A stretch of 64,000 nt of DNA from UBA1930 sp943371535 (GCA_943371535.1 CALRVE020000006.1:1-64000), one strand, 5' to 3'; shown: positions 54,428-63,110, counted from the stretch's first letter. Notes: generated by a model not told the origin, from the letters alone. Program-made: numbers and translations.

Positions 54428-54805
54428 TTTATTAAGAATTTATCAAAGTTTTAAAAGATTAATTCTTTGTGTTATAAGAGTAAAAATAGTAGTCCAATTT
54501 AGCAAAAAAATAGTATAATTTTTGCAAACTACTCAGTTAAAATAAAAGCGATATAATTCTAATTAGTTAACAATGAGTTTCATGTCTTAAATACACCTTG
54601 ATAAGATGCTTTTTAGACTGGCATAATTTCAAAAAGGCATTAGATGTTTTATTTTACATTTAGTTAATAATATATCTATTTAGAAAGTTGATTGTTTTTT
54701 ATCTAGAGAGTGCTGGTAAAAAAAATTTTAATCTGTTGAGTAAAGGATTATTTATATTTATTTGTCAAAATGAAAATTTTTCTATTCATAAATATTAATA
54801 GATAG
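54428..54805. other. Divergent promoter region of the island
   Basis: This very AT-rich 378-bp gap lies between the leftward helicase operon and the rightward HNH cassette, so it should carry promoters for both. I saw no clear -7 consensus or operator palindrome. No coding sequence is supported. Confidence 0.45.
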
Positions 54806-55876
54806 ATGAAAATTACAAAAATGAATCTACCATGCTCTAAAGAATTACCTATACACCTATTAGCAGCTTGCTTCAATAAAACAAGTGCTACATATAAATT
54901 TTATTGGCTGATTTCAATTCTACAATTTGTAGAAAATGGGAATTTGAAAATTTCAAAAATTGAGTTATTTGCAAGAATGATTTCTAATGCTTGGTTCACC
55001 GTTAATTATTTTAATATCTCTTTTGGAAAGCAAGATTTAATTCAAGAAGCTATTAATTCTATAAACAATTTTGAGAAAATTAATATTGATGAAAAATACG
55101 AATTTGTATTTCAAAAGCTATTGACTTCAAAAAACATTAAAACAACAAAAACATTGTGGCATTTTAATAAAAATGTTCCTCATTGGTTTTTAAGTCCATG
55201 GTTTCCGAAAATAGACAACGAAAAAGACTCAATAAGAGAAAAGAGAATTTATAATGAGTCTAAAAAGTTTAATTCAAAATGTCTATATGCTTTACACCAA
55301 GATTTTATAGAAATAAACCCAGAATGGGTAAATTATTTAACCTCAAATTCTAGGGTTTTAAAGGATTTTTGTTTTTGGAATTTAGCTTTGTTTTTGCAAT
55401 CAAAAAATCCTAATGTTCCTGATATTCCAAATAAACTAATTAAATCGGCTATAAGAAATAGTTTAAACAAACAACGTACTCAATTTTGGGATGTAGTTTT
55501 TGATGAATTGGGTTCTGTAAAATGCATTTATACCGGGCAAAAATTAACTAAAAGTAATTATGCTGTTGAGCATTTTATTCCATATTCGTTTGTTTCTCAT
55601 GATTTGATATGGAACTTAATTCCTGCTGAAAAATCTTTTAATAGTTCTAAAAGTAATAGACTTCCAATTTTTGAAAAACATTTTAGTTCTTTTTATTCTT
55701 TGCAAAAAACTGCCTATGAAATTGTAAAAAAGAAAACACCTAATAATAAACTACTTGAAGACTACTTAACCGTTTTTCCAAAAATTGAAAACTCTTTAGA
55801 TCAAGAAAAATTAAGAGACCTTATTCAGCCCTTAATTTTAATTGCTTCAAATAACGGCTTTGAATTTATGAAATGA
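54806..55876 (+). CDS. HNH endonuclease domain protein (first gene of the island cassette)
   Basis: This 356-aa protein carries a C-terminal HNH nuclease domain: CIYTGQKLTKSNYAVEHFIP (first His at 256), then WNLIPAEKSFNSSKSNRLP supplying the Asn and the N..KS end. The N-terminal 230 residues are a helix-rich region (LPIHLLAACFNKTSATYKFY) that I recall only from HNH proteins of this type. The lone Cys of CIYTG has no partner Cys pair, so zinc stabilisation is not evident. Its stop overlaps the start of the methyltransferase/HIT gene by 4 bp, indicating translational coupling. Nucleic-acid cleavage is inferred from the domain. Confidence 0.8.
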   Translation: MKITKMNLPCSKELPIHLLAACFNKTSATYKFYWLISILQFVENGNLKISKIELFARMISNAWFTVNYFNISFGKQDLIQEAINSINNFEKINIDEKYEFVFQKLLTSKNIKTTKTLWHFNKNVPHWFLSPWFPKIDNEKDSIREKRIYNESKKFNSKCLYALHQDFIEINPEWVNYLTSNSRVLKDFCFWNLALFLQSKNPNVPDIPNKLIKSAIRNSLNKQRTQFWDVVFDELGSVKCIYTGQKLTKSNYAVEHFIPYSFVSHDLIWNLIPAEKSFNSSKSNRLPIFEKHFSSFYSLQKTAYEIVKKKTPNNKLLEDYLTVFPKIENSLDQEKLRDLIQPLILIASNNGFEFMK

Positions 55877-56736
55877 TGCAACAGCTAAACCCATACAGCC
55901 ACCTCACAGCTAAGGAAAGAGATACAATTTCTTTTCCTGCTAAGTTTCTATTGAATAAAAAGTTGTTTGCTGGAGCAATATTAGACTTTGGTTGTGGCTT
56001 TGGAAAAGATGTTGAATTAATAAAAAGCAAAGGCTTTGATATTATCGGCTACGACCCACATTATTTCCCAACTTTTCCAACACAAAAATTCGATACAATT
56101 ATTTGTTTTTATGTGTTGAATGTTTTGTTAGCAGAAGAACAAGCACAAGTTTTAATGAATGTATCTACATTACTCAAACCTAATGGCAAAGCCTATTTTG
56201 CTGTTCGTAGAGATTTGCAATTTGAGGGTTACAGAATGCACAAATTGCATAAACAGCAAACTTATCAATGCAACATTAAGCTACCTTACAAATCAATTTT
56301 TAAGAATGAAAGTTGTGAGATATATGAGTACAAACATTACACATCGCTAAACAAAGGCAATGAAAAAGTAAGTCCATTCTTTGTTGGAGAAGATGAAAGA
56401 GAATTACTTTTTGAAAGTGCGACATCTTTTTCATTTTTTGATAAATATCCAGTAAGCAAAGGGCATACATTAGTAGTTCCTAAAAGAGTTATTGCAAGTT
56501 ATTTTGATTTATCAGTTAAAGAACAAACCGCTTGTTGGATAATGGTAAACAAAGTAAAAGATGAATTGCAAAAACGTTTTAATCCTAGTGGCTTTAATGT
56601 TGGAATAAATGTTAATGAAGATGCAGGACAAACTATTTCACATTGCCACATTCACGTTATACCAAGGTATAAGGGAGATGTACAGCAACCAAGAGGAGGA
56701 GTTAGAGGGGTAATACCAAGTAAGAAAGAATATTGA
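55873..56736 (+). CDS. Fused class I SAM methyltransferase and HIT domain protein
   Basis: The first half of this 287-aa protein is a class I methyltransferase fold with ILDFGCGFGKDVELIKSKG (SAM motif near 37-45), IIGYDPH and CFYVLNVLLAEEQ. The second half is a HIT domain: FFDKYPVSKGHTLVVPKR, GFNVGINVNEDAGQT and the triad HCHIHVIPRY (His257, 259, 261). HIT enzymes hydrolyse nucleotidyl-phosphoramidate, -sulfate or AMP-adduct bonds. In a cassette with an ATP-pyrophosphatase-like protein, the HIT half could clear adenylylated intermediates; that is inference. The fusion is, as I recall, a known database architecture without an assigned role. Confidence 0.85.
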   Translation: MMQQLNPYSHLTAKERDTISFPAKFLLNKKLFAGAILDFGCGFGKDVELIKSKGFDIIGYDPHYFPTFPTQKFDTIICFYVLNVLLAEEQAQVLMNVSTLLKPNGKAYFAVRRDLQFEGYRMHKLHKQQTYQCNIKLPYKSIFKNESCEIYEYKHYTSLNKGNEKVSPFFVGEDERELLFESATSFSFFDKYPVSKGHTLVVPKRVIASYFDLSVKEQTACWIMVNKVKDELQKRFNPSGFNVGINVNEDAGQTISHCHIHVIPRYKGDVQQPRGGVRGVIPSKKEY

Positions 56737-56752
56737 ACGAAATTCTTAAAGT

Positions 56753-57859
56753 ATGAGAAAAGTAAGACACGTTTTAGGTATATCTGGAGGAAAAGATAGT
56801 GCAGCTTTGGCTATCTATATGAAACAAAATTATCCTCATTTGGATATAGAATATTATACCTCAGACACTGGCAAAGAGTTGGATGAAACTTATCAATTGA
56901 TAGATAACTTAGAAATATTTTTAGGTAAAAAAATATTGAGGTTAACTGGTGCTGATAATAGTCCAGAATTACCGTTTGACCATTTTATAAAAATGTATAA
57001 TGGCTATTTACCTTCATCAAATGCAAGATGGTGCACCAAGAAATTAAAGCTTGAGCCATTTGAAAAGTTTGTTGGCAACAATCCAGTTATTTCCTATGTA
57101 GGCATTCGAGGTGATGAGGATAGAGAAGGCTATATTTCTAAGAAGTCGAATATTCAATCTATATTTCCATTTAGAAAAAACATTTGGAGCGAAGATGTAA
57201 TCAATAAGTTTTTGGCTAACTCAAATATCAGTGTTGCTCAAACTTGTTTTAATACGCTTTCATTAAATGGAAAAACAGAAAGAATTAATGAAATTGTAAA
57301 CACAAAAATATCTACAACATTTAACCAGCAACAGAAATTAAACCAACTATTGGATTTAGGAATTAAAGAGTTCAATAAAGCTGTTTTCGAGTTTATTAAA
57401 ACAACCAATTATCCATTATCAAAAGAAGAAAATTTTGCATTGGTTGAAAATGAAGATGTTTTAGTTAGAGATGATATTTTTAGAATATTGGAAGATTCTG
57501 GTGTTGGCGTACCTGCTTATTACAAAGAGGTTGAGTTTGAAATTAATGGTAAAAAATCTGCTTATGCACGTAGTCGTTCTGGTTGCTTCTTTTGTTTTTA
57601 CCAGCAGAAAATTGAATGGGTTTGGTTATATGAACAACATAAAGATTTATTCTTAAAAGCAATGGAATATGAAAGAGATGGTTATACATGGATTCAAGAT
57701 GAGCCATTATCCGAGTTAATAAAGCCTGAACGAATTGAACGTATAAAAGAAGAATACATAAAAAGAACTGATAATGTTAAAAGCAGAATAAAATCACCAT
57801 ACTTGCTAGACATACTTGCTGAATCTGAAGAAGAAGGTTGTGCAAGTTGTTTTATATAA
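56753..57859 (+). CDS. PAPS-reductase-family ATP pyrophosphatase-like protein (DndC-related fold)
   Basis: This 368-aa protein has the PP-loop GISGGKDSAALAIYM (residues 9-23) and the SSNARWCTKKLKLEPFEKF block (Cys94) of PAPS-reductase-type enzymes. Further cysteine pairs lie in SRSGCFFCFYQQK (Cys278, Cys281) and at the very C-terminus, GCASCF (Cys363, Cys366). The set could hold an iron-sulfur cluster, as in DndC/SspD-type phosphorothioation enzymes, but dndB, dndD and dndE are absent. It starts 16 bp after the methyltransferase/HIT gene. A nucleic-acid or nucleotide sulfur modification role is plausible and unproven. Confidence 0.8.
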   Translation: MRKVRHVLGISGGKDSAALAIYMKQNYPHLDIEYYTSDTGKELDETYQLIDNLEIFLGKKILRLTGADNSPELPFDHFIKMYNGYLPSSNARWCTKKLKLEPFEKFVGNNPVISYVGIRGDEDREGYISKKSNIQSIFPFRKNIWSEDVINKFLANSNISVAQTCFNTLSLNGKTERINEIVNTKISTTFNQQQKLNQLLDLGIKEFNKAVFEFIKTTNYPLSKEENFALVENEDVLVRDDIFRILEDSGVGVPAYYKEVEFEINGKKSAYARSRSGCFFCFYQQKIEWVWLYEQHKDLFLKAMEYERDGYTWIQDEPLSELIKPERIERIKEEYIKRTDNVKSRIKSPYLLDILAESEEEGCASCFI

Positions 57860-57948
57860 AACTTAAGTTGACAATAATAAAACCCAATTAGAATAAGCTT
57901 CAATTTGATATTTTCTTGGCTCACAGAATTGGTTCTCTTCTAATTATT

Positions 57949-58173
57949 TCATGAAGAAAGTAAATGGTTAATCACCATTTTCATTTTACCCCCCTTACTA
58001 ATAAAGGTTGCAAAACCAACTGAAAGTAAATTGATAGCAGATGAACTGAAATAACCAAGCAACAAACAAAATTCATTGCTATTCGTTAGTCCATCCAAAT
58101 AGAATTGCAGGGGTTCATTCTCAGAACCTGTTTTATAATCTCTATCTAATGACCAATCTACTTTATTGAGCAT
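57949..58173 (-). pseudogene. Truncated N-terminus of a phospholipase-D-like/helicase-type protein
   Basis: The 74 residues DYKTGSENEPLQFYLDGLTN, LLLGYFSSSAINLLSVGFAT and GGKMKMVINHLLSS resemble the start of large PLD-like or helicase-associated proteins, where the sentence normally continues for hundreds of residues. Here it stops at 57949 and the downstream DNA shows no continuation in any frame. It is most likely a remnant cut off when the island was rearranged. It converges on the PAPS-reductase-like gene and sits between it and the tRNA-Phe gene. Confidence 0.6.
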
Positions 58174-58360
58174 TTATTATTGTTTGATTCAATACCTAAA
58201 AATAATTGTAAATATATCAAAATAATTCAATAGCTTTTCATGTACTACTCAAAAAAGTAGTATGGGGCTAAAATTAGCAGCTAATGGGTAAAATTGTTTA
58301 CGTAGAACTACGCAATTTATTAAACGAAGTTTAGGGAGTTCGCAAACCTTTACTCTAAAT

Positions 58361-58392
58361 AAACTTATAAGGTTTTAAAAACCTTATAGGTT
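58361..58392. repeat. AT-rich palindrome (AAACTTATAAGGTTTT)
   Basis: AAACTTATAAGGTTTT pairs with AAAACCTTATAGGTTT with one mismatch, giving a 16-bp stem with essentially no loop. It lies between the truncated gene and the tRNA-Phe terminator. Function unknown. Confidence 0.7.
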
Positions 58393-58410
58393 TATTACTA
58401 TTCACGTACC

Positions 58411-58446
58411 AACAACAAAAAACCCCAACATTGCTGTTGAGGTTTT
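58411..58446 (-). terminator. Terminator of tRNA-Phe
   Basis: On the minus strand AAAACCTCAACA pairs with TGTTGGGGTTTT around GCAA, followed by a T-rich run. It lies about 10 bp past the tRNA 3' end. Confidence 0.8.
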
Positions 58447-58455
58447 GTAAAGTTG

Positions 58456-58528
58456 TGGTGTGGGCCGGGATTGAACCGGCGACACAAGGATTTTCAGTCC
58501 TTTGCTCTACCAACTGAGCTACCGCACC
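58456..58528 (-). tRNA. tRNA-Phe (GAA)
   Basis: The 73-base cloverleaf on the minus strand folds cleanly: acceptor GGTGCGG, D-stem GCTC/GAGC with AGTTGGTA loop, anticodon arm AAGGA-CTGAAAA-TCCTT, variable GTGTC, and T-arm GCCGG-TTCAATC-CCGGC, then CCACACC and discriminator A. The loop gives anticodon GAA, phenylalanine. CCA is not encoded. Acceptor positions 5 and 68 form a C-A mismatch. The gene marks the right edge of the accessory region 48.8-58.4 kb. Confidence 0.95.
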
Positions 58529-58645
58529 ATCCTTTTTAACTTCAATGTTGGTACTTTGAAATTCCCTTCTTTTTAAGTTGGGGCAGCAAAAATAGGGGGA
58601 TTTAACAAATAATCCACATTTCTATAACTTTTCTACAGATTTTTT

Positions 58646-59443
58646 TTATCCGTTGTTCTGCAACTCTTTTTTGTTAATACCTATTGTTGCTAAAACAGCA
58701 TCCCACAACAATTTTCTTTGCTCTAGTGCTGCTATAGATACAGCTGTAACTGTTGCCCATTTTTCTGCATCATTGCCACATAATTCGGCTACCATTTCTA
58801 CAGCTAAATGGCTGTGATGGTCTCCATCTACTTCAATATGTCTTTCTAAATAATATTTAAACACCTGCAGTTTGTTTTCGTGGGTTACACACAAATCTTT
58901 TACAATGCCCATAAACATTTCGGGTATTAAATCTTCTCTTCCAAAAGTAAATACTGCTGCCTGTGCATGTATTGGCTGCTCATGAATTACTGTAAATGTA
59001 AAGTTCACAAACTGTTGTATTGTTGGATGAAGCTGTAACATAGCCAAAGCTTCTTTTACTGGTATGCCATTTTGTAAATAAACAAGTAGCTGTTCTATTT
59101 GAGTAGTATCGGCATTCATTGCCTTCATTGCTTTTAAATACAATTCAAAATGACTTGTTCTATTACCTACTTCATCTACATCGCTTTCTTCGCCCAATAC
59201 AATTTCGTTAATTAAATAACGAGTATTGGCATTTCCGGTGGGTAGCCATGGCGTTTGGGTGCAGGTTAATTGGTGCTGTAAACTTTTCAATAAACTCATA
59301 AAATCCCACACTGCAAAAACATGCCATTGGGTAAATTGCTGCAACTGTTGCAGGGTTTGCATGTTGGTATATAAGGGATGTTGAACTAATTGTTCTCTTA
59401 CAGGAGCTATGTCTTTTTTAAGTTGAGCTATAAAATGATGCAT
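58646..59443 (-). CDS. DUF3050 domain protein (heme-oxygenase-like fold)
   Basis: This 265-aa, helix-rich protein matches DUF3050: the start MHHFIAQLKKDIAPVREQLV, then QHPLYTNM, QFTQWHVFAVWDFMSLLKSL, RYLINEIVLGEESDVDE and the repeated histidine-bearing segments ERHIEVDGDHHSHLAVEMV and FTFGREDLIPEMF. Such proteins share the heme-oxygenase/TenA-like fold and may bind metal through the His/Glu residues. No reaction is assigned. It is the first chromosomal gene after the tRNA and lies alone between tRNA and asnS. Confidence 0.85.
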   Translation of the reverse strand: MHHFIAQLKKDIAPVREQLVQHPLYTNMQTLQQLQQFTQWHVFAVWDFMSLLKSLQHQLTCTQTPWLPTGNANTRYLINEIVLGEESDVDEVGNRTSHFELYLKAMKAMNADTTQIEQLLVYLQNGIPVKEALAMLQLHPTIQQFVNFTFTVIHEQPIHAQAAVFTFGREDLIPEMFMGIVKDLCVTHENKLQVFKYYLERHIEVDGDHHSHLAVEMVAELCGNDAEKWATVTAVSIAALEQRKLLWDAVLATIGINKKELQNNG

Positions 59444-59482
59444 CGATTATTTTTTATACTGCAATTACGTTTTTTAATGCAA

Positions 59483-59507
59483 AAGGTTGAGCATTTTGCT
59501 CAACCTT
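59483..59507 (-). terminator. Hairpin terminator of asnS
   Basis: AAGGTTGAGCA and TGCTCAACCTT form a perfect 11-bp stem with a 3-base loop. It lies 90 bp past the asnS stop on the minus strand; the following T-run is weak. Confidence 0.6.
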
Positions 59508-59550
59508 AAATTAGTGGTGATATCTATTTTTATAAATTTCAAAAACTCCA

Positions 59551-59593
59551 CAACCCTACACCTTACACCTCTTACCTTAAGCCTTCCACCTCC
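59551..59593. repeat. Word array CCTTACACC/CCTTAAGCC type
   Basis: It iterates CAACCCTACACC, CCTTACACCTC and TTACCTTAAGCC immediately after asnS. The reverse complement shares GGCTTAAGGT and AAGGTG.AGGG with 18054-18124. Confidence 0.5.
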
Positions 59594-59596
59594 AAA

Positions 59597-61048
59597 TTAA
59601 AATTCACAATTCTTAGGTGTACGTGCAAAAGGAATTACATCTCTAATATTGCCCATGCCTGTTACAAATTGCACCATGCGTTCAAAACCTAAACCAAAAC
59701 CTGCATGTGGCACAGTTCCAAAACGTCGGGTATCTAAATACCAACTCATTTCTTCTGCAGGAATATGAAAGTCTTGCATACGTTGTAACAAGTTGTCTAA
59801 ACGTTCTTCTCTTTGGCTGCCACCTACAATTTCACCTATTCCAGGGGCTAAAATATCCATTGCTGCAACGGTTTCTTTACCTGGTTCGCAACCATCGTTT
59901 AAACGCATGTAAAATGCTTTGATAGCAGCAGGATAATTGGTTACAATTACTGGTTTTTTAAAATGCTTTTCTACCAAATAACGTTCATGCTCACTTTGCA
60001 TATCAATGCCCCAGCTTACATCGTATTTAAACTTCTTCTTCTTGTAATGTGGAGAGTCTAATAATATTTGTATGGCTTCGGTATACGTAATTCGTTCAAA
60101 TTGATTATCGGTAACAAACTTCAACTTTTCTAACAATCCAAATTCTTGACGCTCATTTTGTGGTTTTTGTTTTTCTTCTTCTGCTAATCGTTGATCTAAA
60201 AATTCTAAATCCTCCATATTATGCTCCATTACATAACGAATGAGGTATTGAATAAACTCTTCTGCCAAGTTCATATTATCTTCCAAATCGTTAAATGCAA
60301 CTTCTGGTTCAATCATCCAAAACTCAGCTAAGTGACGTGTTGTGTTACTGTTTTCAGCCCTGAAAGTTGGTCCAAAAGTATAAATATCACTAAAAGCCAT
60401 TGCTCCTAATTCACCTTCTAATTGTCCGCTAACTGTTAGGTTGGTGCTTTTACCAAAAAAATCTTCTGCAAAATCTATTGCTCCATCTGCTGTTTTGGGT
60501 GCAGTTCCATCAATGGGTAAAGTAGTTACCCTAAACATTTCACCAGCACCTTCAGCATCGCTTGCAGTTACAATAGGTGTATGCAAATACACAAACCCTT
60601 TTTGGTTAAAGAATTGATGAACTGCAAATGCTAATGAATGGCGAATACGAAAAACCGATCCAAAGGTGTTGGTTCTAAAACGCAAATGAGCAATTTCTCT
60701 TAAAAATTCAAGGCTATGTTTTTTGGGTTGTAATGGATATTTTTCAGCATCACTATCGCCCAAAATTTCAATGGTTTTGGCTTTTAATTCTACTTTTTGT
60801 CCTTTACCTAAACTAGGTACCACTTCTCCTACAACTTTTATAGAAGCCCCTGTGGTTAAGCGTTTCAGGGTTGCTTCATCCAAATCGCCTAATGTTACTA
60901 CTACTTGTAAATTGTTATTGGTACTACCATCGTTCAAAGCAATAAATTGGTTATTTCTAAATGTTCTTACCCAACCCATTACTGTAACTTCTTGTGCTGC
61001 TGGTTCACTTTGCAATAAAGCTTTAATCTTAGTACGCTTGTTAAACAT
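59597..61048 (-). CDS. asnS: Asparaginyl-tRNA synthetase
   Basis: AsnRS charges tRNA-Asn with asparagine. The 483-aa protein begins with an OB-fold anticodon-binding domain (VTVMGWVRTFRNNQFIALND), then the class II catalytic core: FRIRHSLAFAVHQFF and GFVYLHTPIVTASDAEGAGE, motif 2 (TFRAENSNTTRHLAEFWMIE), and motif 3 (GTVPHAGFGLGFERMVQFVT). All class II motifs are intact. The frame is open to 61096, but the ATG at 61048 (MFNKRTKIKALL) is the family-like start. It diverges from rho across a 392-bp gap. Confidence 0.95.
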   Translation of the reverse strand: MFNKRTKIKALLQSEPAAQEVTVMGWVRTFRNNQFIALNDGSTNNNLQVVVTLGDLDEATLKRLTTGASIKVVGEVVPSLGKGQKVELKAKTIEILGDSDAEKYPLQPKKHSLEFLREIAHLRFRTNTFGSVFRIRHSLAFAVHQFFNQKGFVYLHTPIVTASDAEGAGEMFRVTTLPIDGTAPKTADGAIDFAEDFFGKSTNLTVSGQLEGELGAMAFSDIYTFGPTFRAENSNTTRHLAEFWMIEPEVAFNDLEDNMNLAEEFIQYLIRYVMEHNMEDLEFLDQRLAEEEKQKPQNERQEFGLLEKLKFVTDNQFERITYTEAIQILLDSPHYKKKKFKYDVSWGIDMQSEHERYLVEKHFKKPVIVTNYPAAIKAFYMRLNDGCEPGKETVAAMDILAPGIGEIVGGSQREERLDNLLQRMQDFHIPAEEMSWYLDTRRFGTVPHAGFGLGFERMVQFVTGMGNIRDVIPFARTPKNCEF

Positions 61049-61440
61049 AGTTGTATGTATTTGTATATTTTGCCTCAATATTTTTTTATTGGGCAATGTT
61101 CAAGTTTATATTCTTGCTATTATTCAGTGAAAATTAAATGCTATAATTTGTGTTGAACAATAAACGAAAAACGTTGTTTATGTAGCAAATATAAGCCTCC
61201 ATAGATTTTTATGATATGAAGGGATGAAATACGACTTTTAAAAAAATTTCTTCATTTACAAAAACCTTTCTTAACATTGCATTGGAAACAAACTGATTGG
61301 TTCTCAGAATTCAACTCTCCAACACATCAGTTCACTTCTGTTCCAAAATCAGCACAAATCGGATTTTTTATCTCAAATTATTTTTCAACGGATTAAACAA
61401 CCAAGAAAACCTACACATTTCTTTTCACTTAATTTTATTT
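61049..61440. other. Divergent leader region between asnS and rho
   Basis: This 392-bp gap must contain both promoters. The rho side is open in frame back to 61297 but shows no family sequence, so it is probably an untranslated leader. Rho genes are often autoregulated through their leaders; no attenuator hairpin is evident here. Confidence 0.5.
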
Positions 61441-63084
61441 ATGTACGACATTTTGCAATTGAACGACATGCTTTTGCCAGAACTATTAGATGTTGCTGAG
61501 CAATTGAATATTGCCAACGCCAAAAAATTAGATAAGCAAGAAATGATCTATAAAATTTTAGATCACCAAGCTATTAAAGAAAGTGCTGCTACAGAAGAAG
61601 CTAAACCCATTAAAAAAGCTAGAACTCGTAAACCTGTATCAGTAAAAACTACCAATGGCACCGAAGAAGCCGAAGTAGTACAAGAAGCTCCAAAACCAAC
61701 TGAAGTAATTGCTGCACCGGCTGCACCAGAAAAAAAGGTGTTGAAAATAAAAAAAGCAAAGCCTGCTGAAGCAACTGAAACCAAGCAACCTATGAATGTT
61801 GTGGTTGATGAACCTAAAATTGATAAACTAGCCGAGCAAATTTTACAAGCCACTGAATCTTCTGAAAATGCACATCAAGCTGCCGAAAATAATTTTCAGC
61901 CAGAGCCTACTCAACAACAGCAGCAACGTCCCAATTTTAATAGAAGAGAACCTGTTTTTAATATTGAATTTGATGGCGTAATTTCTGGTGAAGGCGTTTT
62001 AGAAATGATGCCCGATGGTTATGGTTTTTTACGCAGCAGCGATTACAATTATTTATCTTCTCCCGATGATGTATATGTTTCTCCATCTCAAATAAAATTA
62101 TTTGGTTTAAAAACTGGCGATACTGTTGCAGGTAGTGTTCGCCCACCAAAAGAAGGCGAAAAATATTTTGCTTTATTAAAGGTAGACACCATTAATAACA
62201 AAAAACCCGATGAAGTAAGAGATCGTGTTCCTTTTGATTATTTAACGCCATTATTTCCATACGAAAAACTGAATTTGTTTACCACACCTAACAATTACAG
62301 TACTCGTATCATGGATATTTTTACACCAATTGGTAAAGGTCAACGTGGATTAATTGTTGCCCAACCTAAAGTGGGTAAAACCATGTTGTTGAAGGAAGTA
62401 GCCAATGCCATTGCTGCCAACCATCCTGAATGTTATTTGATGGTGGTGTTAATAGATGAACGACCAGAAGAAGTTACCGATATGGAACGCAGCGTAAATG
62501 CAGAAGTAATTGCTTCTACATTTGATGAACCTGCCGAAAAACATGTAAAGGTTTCTACCATTGCTTTACAAAAAGCCAAACGTTTGGTAGAATGTGGCCA
62601 CGATGTAGTGATTTTATTAGACAGCATTACTCGTTTGGCTCGTGCACACAATACTGTTGCACCTAGCAGTGGTAAAGTGTTGAGTGGTGGTGTTGAAGCC
62701 AATGCCATGCAAAAACCTAAACAATTTTTTGGAGCTGCTCGTAAAATTGAACATGGCGGTTCATTAACCATTTTAGCAACTGCTTTAATTGAAACAGGTA
62801 GCAAAATGGATGAAGTAATTTTTGAAGAATTTAAGGGAACTGGTAATATGGAATTGCAGTTAGATAGAAGATTGGCCAACAAACGCATTTATCCTGCAAT
62901 TGATTTAGTAGCATCCTCTACTCGTAGAGACGATTTATTATTAGATAAAGAGGTTTTACAACGTATGAATATTTTACGTGTGTTTTTAAATGATATGAAT
63001 ACCGAAGAAGCCATGAACGAATTATTGAAACGCATGAGAGGTACAAAAGACAATGAAGAATTTTTAGCCAGTATGAATAGATAA
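61441..63084 (+). CDS. rho: Transcription termination factor Rho
   Basis: Rho is the hexameric RNA-dependent ATPase that terminates transcription. The 547-aa protein has the N-terminal SAP-like helix bundle (MYDILQLNDMLLPELLDVAE). A disordered insertion of about 125 residues follows (about 45-170), rich in Lys/Glu/Ala/Pro and ending with QQQQQRPNFNRR. Then come the cold-shock-like RNA-binding domain (from about 173: IEFDGVISGEGVLEMMPDGY), the ATPase with IVAQPKVGKTMLLKE (Walker A near 307), VLIDERPEEVTDMER, and the Q/R-loop region VILLDSITRLARAHNT. The ATG at 61441 is the family-like start. Confidence 0.95.
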   Translation: MYDILQLNDMLLPELLDVAEQLNIANAKKLDKQEMIYKILDHQAIKESAATEEAKPIKKARTRKPVSVKTTNGTEEAEVVQEAPKPTEVIAAPAAPEKKVLKIKKAKPAEATETKQPMNVVVDEPKIDKLAEQILQATESSENAHQAAENNFQPEPTQQQQQRPNFNRREPVFNIEFDGVISGEGVLEMMPDGYGFLRSSDYNYLSSPDDVYVSPSQIKLFGLKTGDTVAGSVRPPKEGEKYFALLKVDTINNKKPDEVRDRVPFDYLTPLFPYEKLNLFTTPNNYSTRIMDIFTPIGKGQRGLIVAQPKVGKTMLLKEVANAIAANHPECYLMVVLIDERPEEVTDMERSVNAEVIASTFDEPAEKHVKVSTIALQKAKRLVECGHDVVILLDSITRLARAHNTVAPSSGKVLSGGVEANAMQKPKQFFGAARKIEHGGSLTILATALIETGSKMDEVIFEEFKGTGNMELQLDRRLANKRIYPAIDLVASSTRRDDLLLDKEVLQRMNILRVFLNDMNTEEAMNELLKRMRGTKDNEEFLASMNR

Positions 63085-63110
63085 TAGTGGCACAAGAGCA
63101 TTTTTAAAAG

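Noticed and set aside
54806..55876. HNH protein considered as a Cas9-like remnant because of its TGQKL...P.SF wording
   Set aside because: No RuvC motifs, no arginine-rich helix, no tracrRNA or CRISPR array, and the length is only 356 aa.
56753..57859. Complete Dnd or Ssp phosphorothioation system
   Set aside because: Only one DndC-like protein is present. DndB, DndD, DndE, SspB and the restriction partners are missing.
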